NCBI GenBank assembly: GCA_964013535.1
Contig: CAXGWS010000007.1
Span: forward strand, 7,521-71,520
From: MGIIa-L1 sp002495945
GTDB lineage: Archaea > Thermoplasmatota > Poseidoniia > Poseidoniales > Poseidoniaceae
Length of the DNA stretch: 64,000 nucleotides
Reading direction: 5' to 3'
Shown one piece after another: positions 17,306 to 25,295 of this stretch (positions are counted from its first letter, which is position 1; the number at the start of each line of letters is the position of its first letter). Both the position numbers and the translations under genes were made by a program. Under the pieces are notes generated by a model that was not told the DNA's origin, made no database searches, and saw nothing but the letters and a program-made list of their open reading frames with translations.

Positions 17306-18739
17306 CTAAAATTCAGATGGAATATTATTGACGATTTCATGACCGTGTCGGTTTATTGATTCAACAAGTGAGCGCAGAACTTTCTCATCGATTAGTGGAT
17401 TTGCTATAACCGCTCGAATTACTACATCCTCGCCGATATTCGACCTACTCACCAGATGAATTCCTTCTCGCATCATTCGATTCCGAATTTCCGTGTTTAA
17501 CTCATTCAAGTTTTGCCCTTCAATTTCAAATCTAAAGCAAATATTAGACCATTCACGCTCAGACATCATACAGAGATGTTCCGATGATGTCACCAAGTCT
17601 TCGAGATAATTCGACAACATGCAGTATCTTTCTACCATTTTTGCCCATCCAGAATCACCAATTTCTCGCCAGGCAAGCCATAATTTCAACGAATCATTCC
17701 GACGACCACACTGTAAGGAATAACGCCCAAGATCTACTTCTCTTGTATCATTATGAAACAAATAGTGTGCAGAGTCACCGTGTGCGCAGACTGCTCGGAG
17801 TATCGACTGGTGTTTAGTGAGAAATACACTACAAATTAACGGTAATCCCATCATTTTGTGAGCATCCCAGCAAATACTGTCCGCCAATTCAACCCCATCC
17901 ATGAGGCTGCGGTGTTGTTTAGAGAACAAGCAACTACCACCCCAAGCGGCATCGACGTGCAACCAAATATTATTGTCATGAGTGATATTTGCTATCTCTC
18001 TTAACGGATCAAATGCACCCCGTACAGTAGTTCCAGAGGTAGCAATAACACAGAAAGGAATTTGTCCGTTGGCTTTTGCTCGATTAATTTCTTCAAGTAA
18101 TGCGTCTGGTTTCATCTTGCCGCGCTGATCACATGCCACTTTGATTAAATTTTGATGACCGATACCAATAACGTTAGCCGACATTAACACTGAGTAGTGA
18201 GCTTCTGCAGAAACAAAAGCGACGTATTTAGTGCCGTCGAATCCGTTAAGTGATGATAGTGGGTCAATGCTTTGACGAGCACACAACATTCCAAGCATGT
18301 TCCCGTTGGAACCACCAGTAGTCATTGTACCAAATCCATCAGCAAAGCCAACTATCTCCATCATTCGATGAATAATTTCCTTTTCTATTAACGTAGCAAT
18401 AGGTGAAAGTTCGTATGTATACATAGACTGATTTGTTAATGCTGCAATTACGTCGCCGGAAAATCCGGCCAGGTTCAAGCCCCCCCACAACGGATTCATG
18501 AACTCGGGGCGGTTAGTTTTGACACATTGTCGTAGAAACTCGTCAATATCATCAAGGACTGCTTGAACACCATTACCTTCCAAGGGCAATGCCAAATCTG
18601 TGACTCTTTTCCTAGATTCATATTGCAAGAAATCTACCGTTTTAGTTTGTTTATCGGCATTTGTGTCAATGTATGAACTAATCCTGACCATCAATTCGTC
18701 GAGAAACTCTGACAACTGGGTCCCCCGCATTGATATCAT
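17306..18739 (-). CDS. Group II PLP-dependent decarboxylase (glutamate/cysteine-sulfinate decarboxylase-like)
   Basis: 477 residues. Family features: FMNPLWGGLNLAGFSGD and the TYELSPIATLIEK segment typical of the GAD/CSAD branch, TTGGSNGNMLGMLCAR (phosphate-binding), HVDAAWGGSCLF with the cofactor-contacting Asp, and the PLP lysine in CWDAHKMMGLPL. Possible substrates are glutamate, aspartate (giving beta-alanine for CoA), cysteine sulfinate or an aromatic amino acid; sequence alone does not decide. The start may be ATG 18739 or ATG 18730 (MRGTQ). It sits 39 bases upstream of gcvT on the same strand. Confidence 0.88.
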   Translation of the reverse strand: MISMRGTQLSEFLDELMVRISSYIDTNADKQTKTVDFLQYESRKRVTDLALPLEGNGVQAVLDDIDEFLRQCVKTNRPEFMNPLWGGLNLAGFSGDVIAALTNQSMYTYELSPIATLIEKEIIHRMMEIVGFADGFGTMTTGGSNGNMLGMLCARQSIDPLSSLNGFDGTKYVAFVSAEAHYSVLMSANVIGIGHQNLIKVACDQRGKMKPDALLEEINRAKANGQIPFCVIATSGTTVRGAFDPLREIANITHDNNIWLHVDAAWGGSCLFSKQHRSLMDGVELADSICWDAHKMMGLPLICSVFLTKHQSILRAVCAHGDSAHYLFHNDTREVDLGRYSLQCGRRNDSLKLWLAWREIGDSGWAKMVERYCMLSNYLEDLVTSSEHLCMMSEREWSNICFRFEIEGQNLNELNTEIRNRMMREGIHLVSRSNIGEDVVIRAVIANPLIDEKVLRSLVESINRHGHEIVNNIPSEF

Positions 18740-19005
18740 CCCAGCGCGCGTATTCCTTGAAATATGCGGTTAGATTGAATCTAAAAACTCTAAAATATCC
18801 AATATATTCATCTCGGGTAAATAATTATTGATTATGCATTCGAGGCATGTAATGCAATTACACAAAATATCCCTTGTAAAATCGTCATATCAGCTGCAGT
18901 AAAACCTGATCTCGCCAGTTTATCTGAAAATTAGCATATCAACATACAAATGATGAATAAAAATCGTTCTAATTACGGTTTTTTTGCGCTAAAACAACAT
19001 GCATA
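18740..19005. other. AT-rich divergent intergenic region
   Basis: 266 bases between the divergent decarboxylase and thiR genes, the largest gap in the window. It is AT-rich and holds a TGCATT/AATGCA inverted repeat (18835-18840 and 18851-18856), a run of seven T at about 18979-18985, and a doubled ATGCAT at 18999-19011 that includes the first possible thiR start codon. I see no RNA gene or open frame of note. Confidence 0.6.
18835..18856. promoter_or_regulatory. Candidate operator upstream of thiR (TGCATT-N10-AATGCA)
   Basis: Perfect six-base inverted arms TGCATT and AATGCA are separated by ten bases. The same TGCAT word recurs twice at 18999-19011 (ATGCATAATGCAT). ThiR-type regulators commonly control their own operon, so these are plausible binding sites. 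However, the arms are short, the background is AT-rich, and I have no defined consensus to compare with. Confidence 0.3.
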
Positions 19006-19929
19006 ATGCATAAATCATTAGTAATATTGAATAATAATAAGTCTTTAGCCACCAATATGTTAGGCGATGTAGGCAGTAAGTGGCTCGACAGATTACACCA
19101 ACATGTGGCGAAGGATTTGCGTAGTAAGGGCTGGTCTCAAACCGAAATAGCCTCAATGCTTGGCTCAACTCAAAGCACAATATCTAGGCACTTACAAAAG
19201 CCTACTATTAGGCTAAATGCGTCTGCTGATGAAGCAATGATTGATTCATGGTCTAGTGAATTATCCCAAGCACTTTCCGCAATCGGAGCACAAGCAGATG
19301 TGGTTAGACAAAGATTGATCATTGAACTCCAATTTACCGGAAACCAAACTTTAAGATTTGACAAAACACTTACTGGCCTGGATTTGGATAGCGGCCAAAT
19401 GGAAAGCGCACTGCTCAGGAGACTAGAATGGGCTATCGGAAGGCTCGATGTTAAGAGAATAGAACACATAATACCAGCAGTAGGCATGAATATTGCATCA
19501 TGCACTAAGGGGGCTAGAAACAACGAACGAGTAGCATCTTTTCCAGGTAGGATTGCTGTTGTAAATGGTAAACTCAGACACCACGAGACACCAGCATTTG
19601 GAGTCTCTAAACATCTCGCATCAATATTGATACAGGCTCACACCATGAATGAGGCAAAAACCTCGATTATCAACCTAAAACCAGAAATAACTGACGAAAA
19701 GGTCAATGTTGGCAAAGTCAAAGACATATGCGACCAACTTGGCTATTCTTTTGCCACCTGCAAGAAAGGTAAGCTCGTCGGTTCACATTCCAAAATTGAC
19801 ATCATTCTTGATGAGGGAGGTTATGGTTGGGAGCCGAGTTTGTACATTCTCGCACACAACCCGCTGGAATTAATCGACCGTACTCACTTGATTGCTGGCC
19901 AATTTGGAGGTGTAACTAATGAAAACTAA
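19006..19929 (+). CDS. thiR: ThiR-type transcriptional regulator (HTH plus ThiN domain)
   Basis: 307 residues. The N-terminal helix-turn-helix (KDLRSKGWSQTEIASMLGST, then QSTISRHLQ) is followed by a linker and a C-terminal ThiN-like domain (about residues 160-300), which begins PAVGMNIASCTKGARN and ends with EPSLYILAHNPLELIDRTH. In archaea such HTH-ThiN proteins bind thiamine phosphates and repress thiamine synthesis or uptake genes. Its position directly ahead of thiB, thiP and thiQ, with an 11-base overlap into thiB, supports that role. The start is uncertain: ATG 19006 lies inside a repeated ATGCAT motif, and ATG 19054 (MLGDVGSKW) matches the usual N-terminus of the family better. A catalytic ThiN (thiamine phosphate synthase) role is less likely given the HTH and the neighbours. 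Confidence 0.87.
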   Translation: MHKSLVILNNNKSLATNMLGDVGSKWLDRLHQHVAKDLRSKGWSQTEIASMLGSTQSTISRHLQKPTIRLNASADEAMIDSWSSELSQALSAIGAQADVVRQRLIIELQFTGNQTLRFDKTLTGLDLDSGQMESALLRRLEWAIGRLDVKRIEHIIPAVGMNIASCTKGARNNERVASFPGRIAVVNGKLRHHETPAFGVSKHLASILIQAHTMNEAKTSIINLKPEITDEKVNVGKVKDICDQLGYSFATCKKGKLVGSHSKIDIILDEGGYGWEPSLYILAHNPLELIDRTHLIAGQFGGVTNEN

Positions 19930-21052
19930 ACTAATTTTGTGTATATTATTGCTTGTAACTGCATCAACTGCCGGCTGCCTTGGAACGCTCGAAGAGGAGG
20001 GAGAATTGTATTGTGAAGTATTGCCTGCTGGGCATGAGGATGATGGAAAATTGAGAATAATTAGTTATGATGTGCTTGCTTTAAGCGACAGCATGATAGA
20101 AGAATTCACTAACGAAACCGGTTATGAAGTCGAATTTATCAAAGAAGATGATGCTGGAGGCATATTAGACCAAATGATGCTTACCAAAAATGCCCAACAA
20201 GCAGACTTGATGATTGGATTAGACAACACATATCTGCAAACTGCTATCGAAAATTGCTTGTTGAGAGATACTATATACACTAGCAACGATAATTATCAAA
20301 ACATTAGCTCAAGTGCTTTAGAGCCATATTCTGGACCTTTAGCAGTTCCATTTGACCAAGGTCCCGTTTGCTTGAATTATGATGAAGACTTTGTTGATGG
20401 AGAAAACGTTACTGAGCCTACATCCCTATGGGACTTAACAGATGAGGTATGGAAGGGTAAAACTGCATTCCCCTCGCCAATAACCTCGTCCCCCGGTAGA
20501 TCATTTATGGTCGCAACAATCGATTACTTCGAAAATGATGATGATGAAAATACCAACGCATTCGATTGGTGGAAGGCTATGGCCGAGAATGACGCAATAT
20601 TTACTTCGGGCTGGACTGAAGCATATGAGACTCATTACACCGGAGGGTATGGTGAATACACTACTGGATACATTGGCGATGCGCACATAACTGTATCCTA
20701 CTGCCAATCACCAGGAGTGGAGGCTTATTACGGTGGAAACTATACCCATTCGACATCGCTTGTTTTGCCAAAAGCAACAATTCAGCAAGTAGAATATACT
20801 GGAATCGTTAACGGTGCAGCAAATATCATTGCGGCTGAACTCTTTATCGAATATTTACTGAGCCCAGAAATCAATGCACAGATGCCAGAAAATAATCTGA
20901 TGTATCCAGTCTTAGAAGGATATGAACTGCCTGAAACCGACGGCTACAGATATCATTCCGACACCCCTGCTGAAAATGCTGACATAGATATTGAAAGAAT
21001 CAATGAAGAAATGCAAGACTGGCTCGAGGAATGGAAAACTGCGACAGATTGA
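19919..21052 (+). CDS. thiB: Thiamine-type ABC transporter substrate-binding lipoprotein
   Basis: 377 residues. The signal peptide MKTKLILCILLLVTASTAGC ends in a lipobox Cys, so it is probably lipid-anchored outside the membrane. The mature part is a class of periplasmic-binding protein close to ThiB: LRIISYDVLALSDSMIEEF, FTNETGYEVEF, ADLMIGLDNTYLQ, VPFDQGPVCLNYD and TSSPGRSFMVATI segments. The gene starts 11 bases inside thiR and is followed by thiP and thiQ. Thiamine (or its phosphate or a precursor) as ligand is inferred from family and operon; related ThiB-like proteins also bind iron or spermidine. Confidence 0.87.
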   Translation: MKTKLILCILLLVTASTAGCLGTLEEEGELYCEVLPAGHEDDGKLRIISYDVLALSDSMIEEFTNETGYEVEFIKEDDAGGILDQMMLTKNAQQADLMIGLDNTYLQTAIENCLLRDTIYTSNDNYQNISSSALEPYSGPLAVPFDQGPVCLNYDEDFVDGENVTEPTSLWDLTDEVWKGKTAFPSPITSSPGRSFMVATIDYFENDDDENTNAFDWWKAMAENDAIFTSGWTEAYETHYTGGYGEYTTGYIGDAHITVSYCQSPGVEAYYGGNYTHSTSLVLPKATIQQVEYTGIVNGAANIIAAELFIEYLLSPEINAQMPENNLMYPVLEGYELPETDGYRYHSDTPAENADIDIERINEEMQDWLEEWKTATD

Positions 21053-21067
21053 GGTGAGAAGCTGCTG
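21051..21067 (+). promoter_or_regulatory. Shine-Dalgarno GAGGTGAG and probable CTG start of thiP
   Basis: GAGGTGAG (21051-21058) overlaps the thiB stop codon (21050-21052) and matches the archaeal anti-SD. The only in-frame start-like codons at proper distance are two adjacent CTGs (21062 and 21065). No ATG, GTG or TTG occurs in frame between the upstream in-frame stop (21050-21052) and GTG 21131, which would cut into the first membrane helix. Confidence 0.55.
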
Positions 21068-22816
21068 ATACAAAATCAGCATAGTAGAGCTATTTCTGTT
21101 GGACAATGGATAGTCGCTACAGCATTTTGTGTGCTTACGATTGCTCCTCTTGGCTATGCCATTTTGCGTTTGACTGCAGTAACTGATTTGACAATCGTTG
21201 AAGCATTGGGCAATTTTCTTGCTGACGACGACACGGTAAGAGCACTGAGGTTCACACTACTTGAGGCTACCTTTTCCACCATATTTACCATAATTATTGG
21301 GCTTCCAATAGCATGGTATTTGGGCAGATACAAGTGGAAACACATACGAATACTCAGAGCATTATTATCAGTGCCATTTGTGACGCCTTCTATCGTTGTA
21401 GCAATGGGATTTTTGATGCTAATAGACCCTGATGGGTTGCTGAATTATGCCGGCATTGACCTGAGGTTAGAATCCGGTATAATTGGCGATATTGCTAGTT
21501 ATACTGGCTGGGCAAATCCAGGACATTTTATTGCCCTAATTGCTGCCCATGTTTGGTTCAACCTGTCCTTAGTAATGCGGTTTATTGAGCCAACTCTGTC
21601 AACTATGGACAAGTCTTGGGAAGAACAAATTAGATTCTTACCAGCAGGTTCAACCCGCTTTGGACGAGTTAGAAATCTTTGGTTGCCAATTTTAGGTCCG
21701 GCGGCGTTGTGTGCCGCCTCGTTATGCTTTATTTTCTCATTCACCTCATTTGCTTTAATCAAATGGCTAACTCCCAATCAAGACAATCTCGAAACATTGA
21801 TGGCCAAATCCGGAGGCTCTGCTGGCATCTACAATTACCGAGTTGACACCAGTGAGATTGTGCTTGCCACTTCAATTGTACAATTGATGATTCTATGCTT
21901 AGCAATATTGATTACCGCACAAATCCAAAGAAAACACTCGGTCATTCATGCCGTTGTAACAGAAAATTCCGAATCTGTGGGCAAGATAAAGCCCAATCCT
22001 GCCGCTAAATTGATAATCTCAGGTGCGGTGATATATTCGCTATTACCATTGATACTGGTGGCGATATCATCGTTTAGAATTAGGGACATCTCAAATGGTG
22101 ACTACTCATACTCTACCGAAGCTTGGCAGGAAGCGTGGTCTGGAAATTATTCCGCTACCGCCATACCTGAGGCGTTATACAATTCACTGATTTACTGTAT
22201 AATCACACTAGTGATCGCATTACCAATAGGTTACGTGATATCCTCGCTTATCGCCCGTTTAGAACATGAGGGAAGGATCTGGACGGCAAGAGTTGTTGAA
22301 GTTCTATCGATGATTCCACTTGCGTTATCGGCGGTAATGATTGGTTTGGGAATTCTTATTGGCCTATTGAAATGGTCTCCGTCCCTGTTCTCTTGGATAC
22401 TTATTCCGGCCATACCACATATCGTAATCACAACCCCATTTGTTATCCGAATCATGTTGCCAGCCATGCGTTCATTGCAGCCAGAGTACATGGAACAAGC
22501 CAAACTACTGGGCTTATCAACAATCAAATCTTGGTGGCACGGTAAAATTTTGATGTTGCGTGCTCCTTTGGTTGTCTCAGCCGCACTCACGATGGCGTTT
22601 TCCTTAGGTGAATTCGGTGCATCATGGATACTTGTTAGATCCGGTTCTTGGGACAGTCTTTCGGTATTAGTAGACCAGTTAATGGGACAACCAAAGTTTG
22701 ACCCATTGATACAACCGATGGCAATGGCGGCAGCAACAACTTTGATGCTCTTGACATTCGTATTATTTCTAATAGCAGAGAAATTTAGAGCCAACGAAGA
22801 AGGAAGTGGTTTTTGA
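21065..22816 (+). CDS. thiP: Thiamine-type ABC transporter permease, fused two-domain
   Basis: About 583 residues if started at CTG 21065; GTG 21131 gives 561 but removes half of the first helix (WIVATAFCVLTIAPLGYAIL). The protein has two homologous permease halves, each with an EAA-type loop contacting the ATPase (EEQIRFLPAGSTRFGRVRNL in the first; MEQAKLLGLSTIKSWWHGKI in the second). About twelve helices are expected, as in ThiP and FbpB. Its stop (TGA 22814-22816) overlaps the thiQ start. It forms the membrane channel for substrate delivered by the lipoprotein ThiB. Confidence 0.88.
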   Translation: MIQNQHSRAISVGQWIVATAFCVLTIAPLGYAILRLTAVTDLTIVEALGNFLADDDTVRALRFTLLEATFSTIFTIIIGLPIAWYLGRYKWKHIRILRALLSVPFVTPSIVVAMGFLMLIDPDGLLNYAGIDLRLESGIIGDIASYTGWANPGHFIALIAAHVWFNLSLVMRFIEPTLSTMDKSWEEQIRFLPAGSTRFGRVRNLWLPILGPAALCAASLCFIFSFTSFALIKWLTPNQDNLETLMAKSGGSAGIYNYRVDTSEIVLATSIVQLMILCLAILITAQIQRKHSVIHAVVTENSESVGKIKPNPAAKLIISGAVIYSLLPLILVAISSFRIRDISNGDYSYSTEAWQEAWSGNYSATAIPEALYNSLIYCIITLVIALPIGYVISSLIARLEHEGRIWTARVVEVLSMIPLALSAVMIGLGILIGLLKWSPSLFSWILIPAIPHIVITTPFVIRIMLPAMRSLQPEYMEQAKLLGLSTIKSWWHGKILMLRAPLVVSAALTMAFSLGEFGASWILVRSGSWDSLSVLVDQLMGQPKFDPLIQPMAMAAATTLMLLTFVLFLIAEKFRANEEGSGF

Positions 22817-23475
22817 TGTCCGATGAAAAAATCATTGCCAAGATTGCCGTACAAGACAAGAGTTTTGCTTCAGAGCCAATTTTTTCCAACCTGAAATTGT
22901 CTGTCAAACAAGGTGAAATTGTGTCAATTTATGGCCCGAGTGGTTGTGGTAAAACAACACTATTAAGGATGATTGCTGGGCTTGAAACCGCTCGTTTAAA
23001 CGAAGTTTGGTTCGACGATAATGTGGACCAAAATATTGGATTCATATTTCAAAAGCCAGTTCTTTATCCCCACCTTAACGTTGCCAAAAATATCTTGTTA
23101 GGCATAAAATCGAAACTTTCGAAAAGTGAAAAATTATCAACAGTCAATCAATCATTAGAACTAGTCAATTTATCAGGATTTGAAAACCGTAATGTGTCGA
23201 CCCTATCCGGTGGTGAAGCGCAACGTGTAGTGCTTGCGCGAGCACTATTAGCAGAACCAAGACTTTTACTACTGGATGAGCCTTTCTCTTCCCTCGACCT
23301 AAATTCTCGTCGACAGTTAGCCAATGATGTGAAGCAAATTTTGAACCTGAAAAATGTAGCTGCAATACATGTGTCCCATGATTTAGAAGAAGCAAAAATC
23401 ATCTCTGACCGCATTGTAAACTGGGAAGAAATTTGTGAGCCAAACAACGCAAGCAATAATAACGAGGATGACTAA
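22816..23475 (+). CDS. thiQ: Thiamine-type ABC transporter ATP-binding protein
   Basis: 219 residues from ATG 22816, which overlaps the thiP stop (TGATG). It has Walker A GPSGCGKTT, Q-loop FIFQKPVLYPHL, signature LSGGEAQR, Walker B LLLLDEPFSSLD and switch His (IHVSHDLEEA). The short length without a C-terminal regulatory domain suits ThiQ rather than PotA or FbpC. It energises ThiBP; the acidic tail NNEDD is family-poor. The next gene begins before this stop. Confidence 0.9.
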   Translation: MSDEKIIAKIAVQDKSFASEPIFSNLKLSVKQGEIVSIYGPSGCGKTTLLRMIAGLETARLNEVWFDDNVDQNIGFIFQKPVLYPHLNVAKNILLGIKSKLSKSEKLSTVNQSLELVNLSGFENRNVSTLSGGEAQRVVLARALLAEPRLLLLDEPFSSLDLNSRRQLANDVKQILNLKNVAAIHVSHDLEEAKIISDRIVNWEEICEPNNASNNNEDD

Positions 23476-24028
23476 ACATAACATGAGCAAGATGCCTGCC
23501 GTGCCGATTGAAGTATTACCATACATTAGAGGTATACAATTAGTGTTGTCTGGATATGAGGGATATACCAAAGGTAAACGACGAGAAGCCGACAAGCTGA
23601 TTCGTCAAGAAATCAAGCGTGCAGCAACACGAGCGAGGAACCACATCTCAAATGTGCAAGACCTTGCTTTCAAAACCGATAAAATGGTGATTGCAAAAGT
23701 CGCTAAATTAGCCACCAGTGAAATTGATAATTTGATAGAAGATGTTGACAAGTCCGTTACTGGAATGAACCACGCATTCTTTTCTGGGTCACGCTCAGTG
23801 AAAGTAAGTGACCTAAAGAAATTAATCAAGCATGACCATGATGTAATTGAGATGGTAACAAAAGCAATCAATATTGCCAACAGTGCAGAACATGCATTCA
23901 ATACAAGTAAGACTGATGAGGATGTAACGAATTTGATTCAACAATGCCAGCAAATGGTAACAAGTTGTCAAGGATTTTTTAACTCAAGAAATAAAATCCT
24001 TGGTGGACTAAGGCAGAAATCAAAGTAG
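23468..24028 (+). CDS. Helical protein of unknown function
   Basis: 186 residues from ATG 23468 (MTKHNMSKMPAVPIEVLPY), which overlaps the thiQ end by 8 bases; ATG 23483 is an alternative. After EVLPYIRGIQLVLSGYEGY the chain is basic and predicted almost wholly helical (KGKRREADKLIRQEIKRAAT, then RARNHISNVQD; KLATSEIDNLIEDVDKSV). No signal peptide, membrane helix or known motif is visible. The following SPFH-like gene begins a few bases downstream after an AGGTGAG ribosome site, so the two are likely made together and may form one complex. Confidence 0.75.
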   Translation: MTKHNMSKMPAVPIEVLPYIRGIQLVLSGYEGYTKGKRREADKLIRQEIKRAATRARNHISNVQDLAFKTDKMVIAKVAKLATSEIDNLIEDVDKSVTGMNHAFFSGSRSVKVSDLKKLIKHDHDVIEMVTKAINIANSAEHAFNTSKTDEDVTNLIQQCQQMVTSCQGFFNSRNKILGGLRQKSK

Positions 24029-24036
24029 GTGAGATG

Positions 24037-25254
24037 ATGAGTAAAAGATACAGATGGCGAGACAGCCCGAATATTTTGGCCAAGTTGGTCGACGCTAATA
24101 ACTTGAATACGTGGAAAACACAAGAAGTCGTTTTGAAGCCAAATGAAGCCTGTATGTTCCTTGTTGACGGAAGAATTGGAGATATCCTGACCGAGAAAGT
24201 GGTCAACAACATCGCTGGTGGTTTTAGCCGTTTCATCGGCGACATGATGGGGGTTACCGCAAAAGACAGACGGCTACTATTTGCGATGACGGGTCCAGCT
24301 GATATTTCAATTCCCTTCTCTGGAAATCTACCCAACGGGGCGACTGCAACCGGCTTTGCCAACATTAGGGTCCAATTGCGTACTGAGGACATTCCAAAAC
24401 TGCTGAATATGTTTGCCAACAGTGCTCCCATGCTTGACCGAAAGAGGCTCGCAGAAGTGCTGCATAATGAATTGATGATGCGAGTCATAAACCCATCATT
24501 GGCTGAATGCAGTGACGATTCAGTATTGCGAACCTCAGCATTCCAAGAAAAATTTGAGATGCGAGCCGAAGTAGAGTTACGATCAACTCTCTCAACATTA
24601 GGATTTACCATGTTAAAAGCATTCATAACTACCAATCAAACTGATAACGAAAAGATTGCTCAGTTACAATCTCAACTTTCCACTGCTACCAATACCGAAG
24701 GCGCTCATGCTGAAGCACTGATGGAAAGAATTGCAATTCGAGAAGCGGCAACATTGAGACGAATTGAGTGTGAAGTAAATGTTGCCAAGGCTGAGGCTGC
24801 TGGTAAAGTGGCAGTAGAATTACAATCTGAGCTGAAAGATTTGCTTAAACAGGAAGCATACTGGGAAGCTGAACTTAAGCGAGATGAGGGTCAATTGAAT
24901 CTACGAATGAAAGAATCAACGCACAAAACTGAACAAGCGATGGCCATGTTTGAACAAGTACAATCGAATAAGCGAGAAAGAATTAAACAACAAATGGACC
25001 ATCAAAATCAAAGAATGGACAAGCAGAATGATCTTCAAGTAAAAATGATGGAGATGGCGGCACAGAACGATGCTTTGACTCCCGAAGTTATGCAGGAATT
25101 CCTGCGGCAACAAACGGCTCAAAAGGTTGTAGATGGACCTGGTGGAGAATTAGAAAGTGCATCCAATAAACCAGAAGAATACATGTGCAGTAGTTGCTCA
25201 AAGCCCGTCATGGTTGGCTGGAATGCCTGCCCGCATTGTGGAATTTCTCTCTAA
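24037..25254 (+). CDS. SPFH/band-7-like protein with C-terminal zinc ribbon
   Basis: 405 residues from ATG 24037; ATG 24034 abuts the AGGTGAG Shine-Dalgarno (24027-24033) too closely. Residues of about 15-220 resemble the soluble SPFH domain of the YdjI/virion-core-like group (VVLKPNEACMFLVDGRIGDI; ANIRVQLRTEDIPKLLNMFA; LAEVLHNELMMRVINPSLAE). A long charged coiled coil (about 225-345, rich in Gln, Glu, Arg and Met) follows. The end is a double-Cys zinc ribbon (MCSSCSKPVMVGWNACPHCG). Such proteins form large homo-oligomers, sometimes at membranes; the role is unknown. It follows the helical protein and precedes a PAP2 phosphatase. Confidence 0.75.
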   Translation: MSKRYRWRDSPNILAKLVDANNLNTWKTQEVVLKPNEACMFLVDGRIGDILTEKVVNNIAGGFSRFIGDMMGVTAKDRRLLFAMTGPADISIPFSGNLPNGATATGFANIRVQLRTEDIPKLLNMFANSAPMLDRKRLAEVLHNELMMRVINPSLAECSDDSVLRTSAFQEKFEMRAEVELRSTLSTLGFTMLKAFITTNQTDNEKIAQLQSQLSTATNTEGAHAEALMERIAIREAATLRRIECEVNVAKAEAAGKVAVELQSELKDLLKQEAYWEAELKRDEGQLNLRMKESTHKTEQAMAMFEQVQSNKRERIKQQMDHQNQRMDKQNDLQVKMMEMAAQNDALTPEVMQEFLRQQTAQKVVDGPGGELESASNKPEEYMCSSCSKPVMVGWNACPHCGISL

Positions 25255-25266
25255 TTCGGGAGATTC

Positions 25267-25275
25267 TTAATTAAT
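25267..25275 (+). promoter_or_regulatory. Candidate TATA box (TTAATTAAT) for the PAP2 gene
   Basis: An AT-only nonamer centred 25 bases before ATG 25296. That spacing equals the usual archaeal TATA-to-transcription-start distance, so the message would be leaderless. It is supported only by position and composition. Confidence 0.4.
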
Positions 25276-25295
25276 CAGTCCAATATCGAATTATC

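Noticed and set aside
18904..18920. ACCTGATC followed by CCAG upstream of thiR, reminiscent of the 3' part of a TPP riboswitch
   Set aside because: The 5' half (GGGGTGC and CTGAGA) and the rest of the 3' consensus are not present, so no THI-box fold can be drawn.
18978..18986. Run of T on the plus strand as an intrinsic terminator
   Set aside because: It precedes thiR rather than following a plus-strand gene, and it is far from the minus-strand decarboxylase stop.
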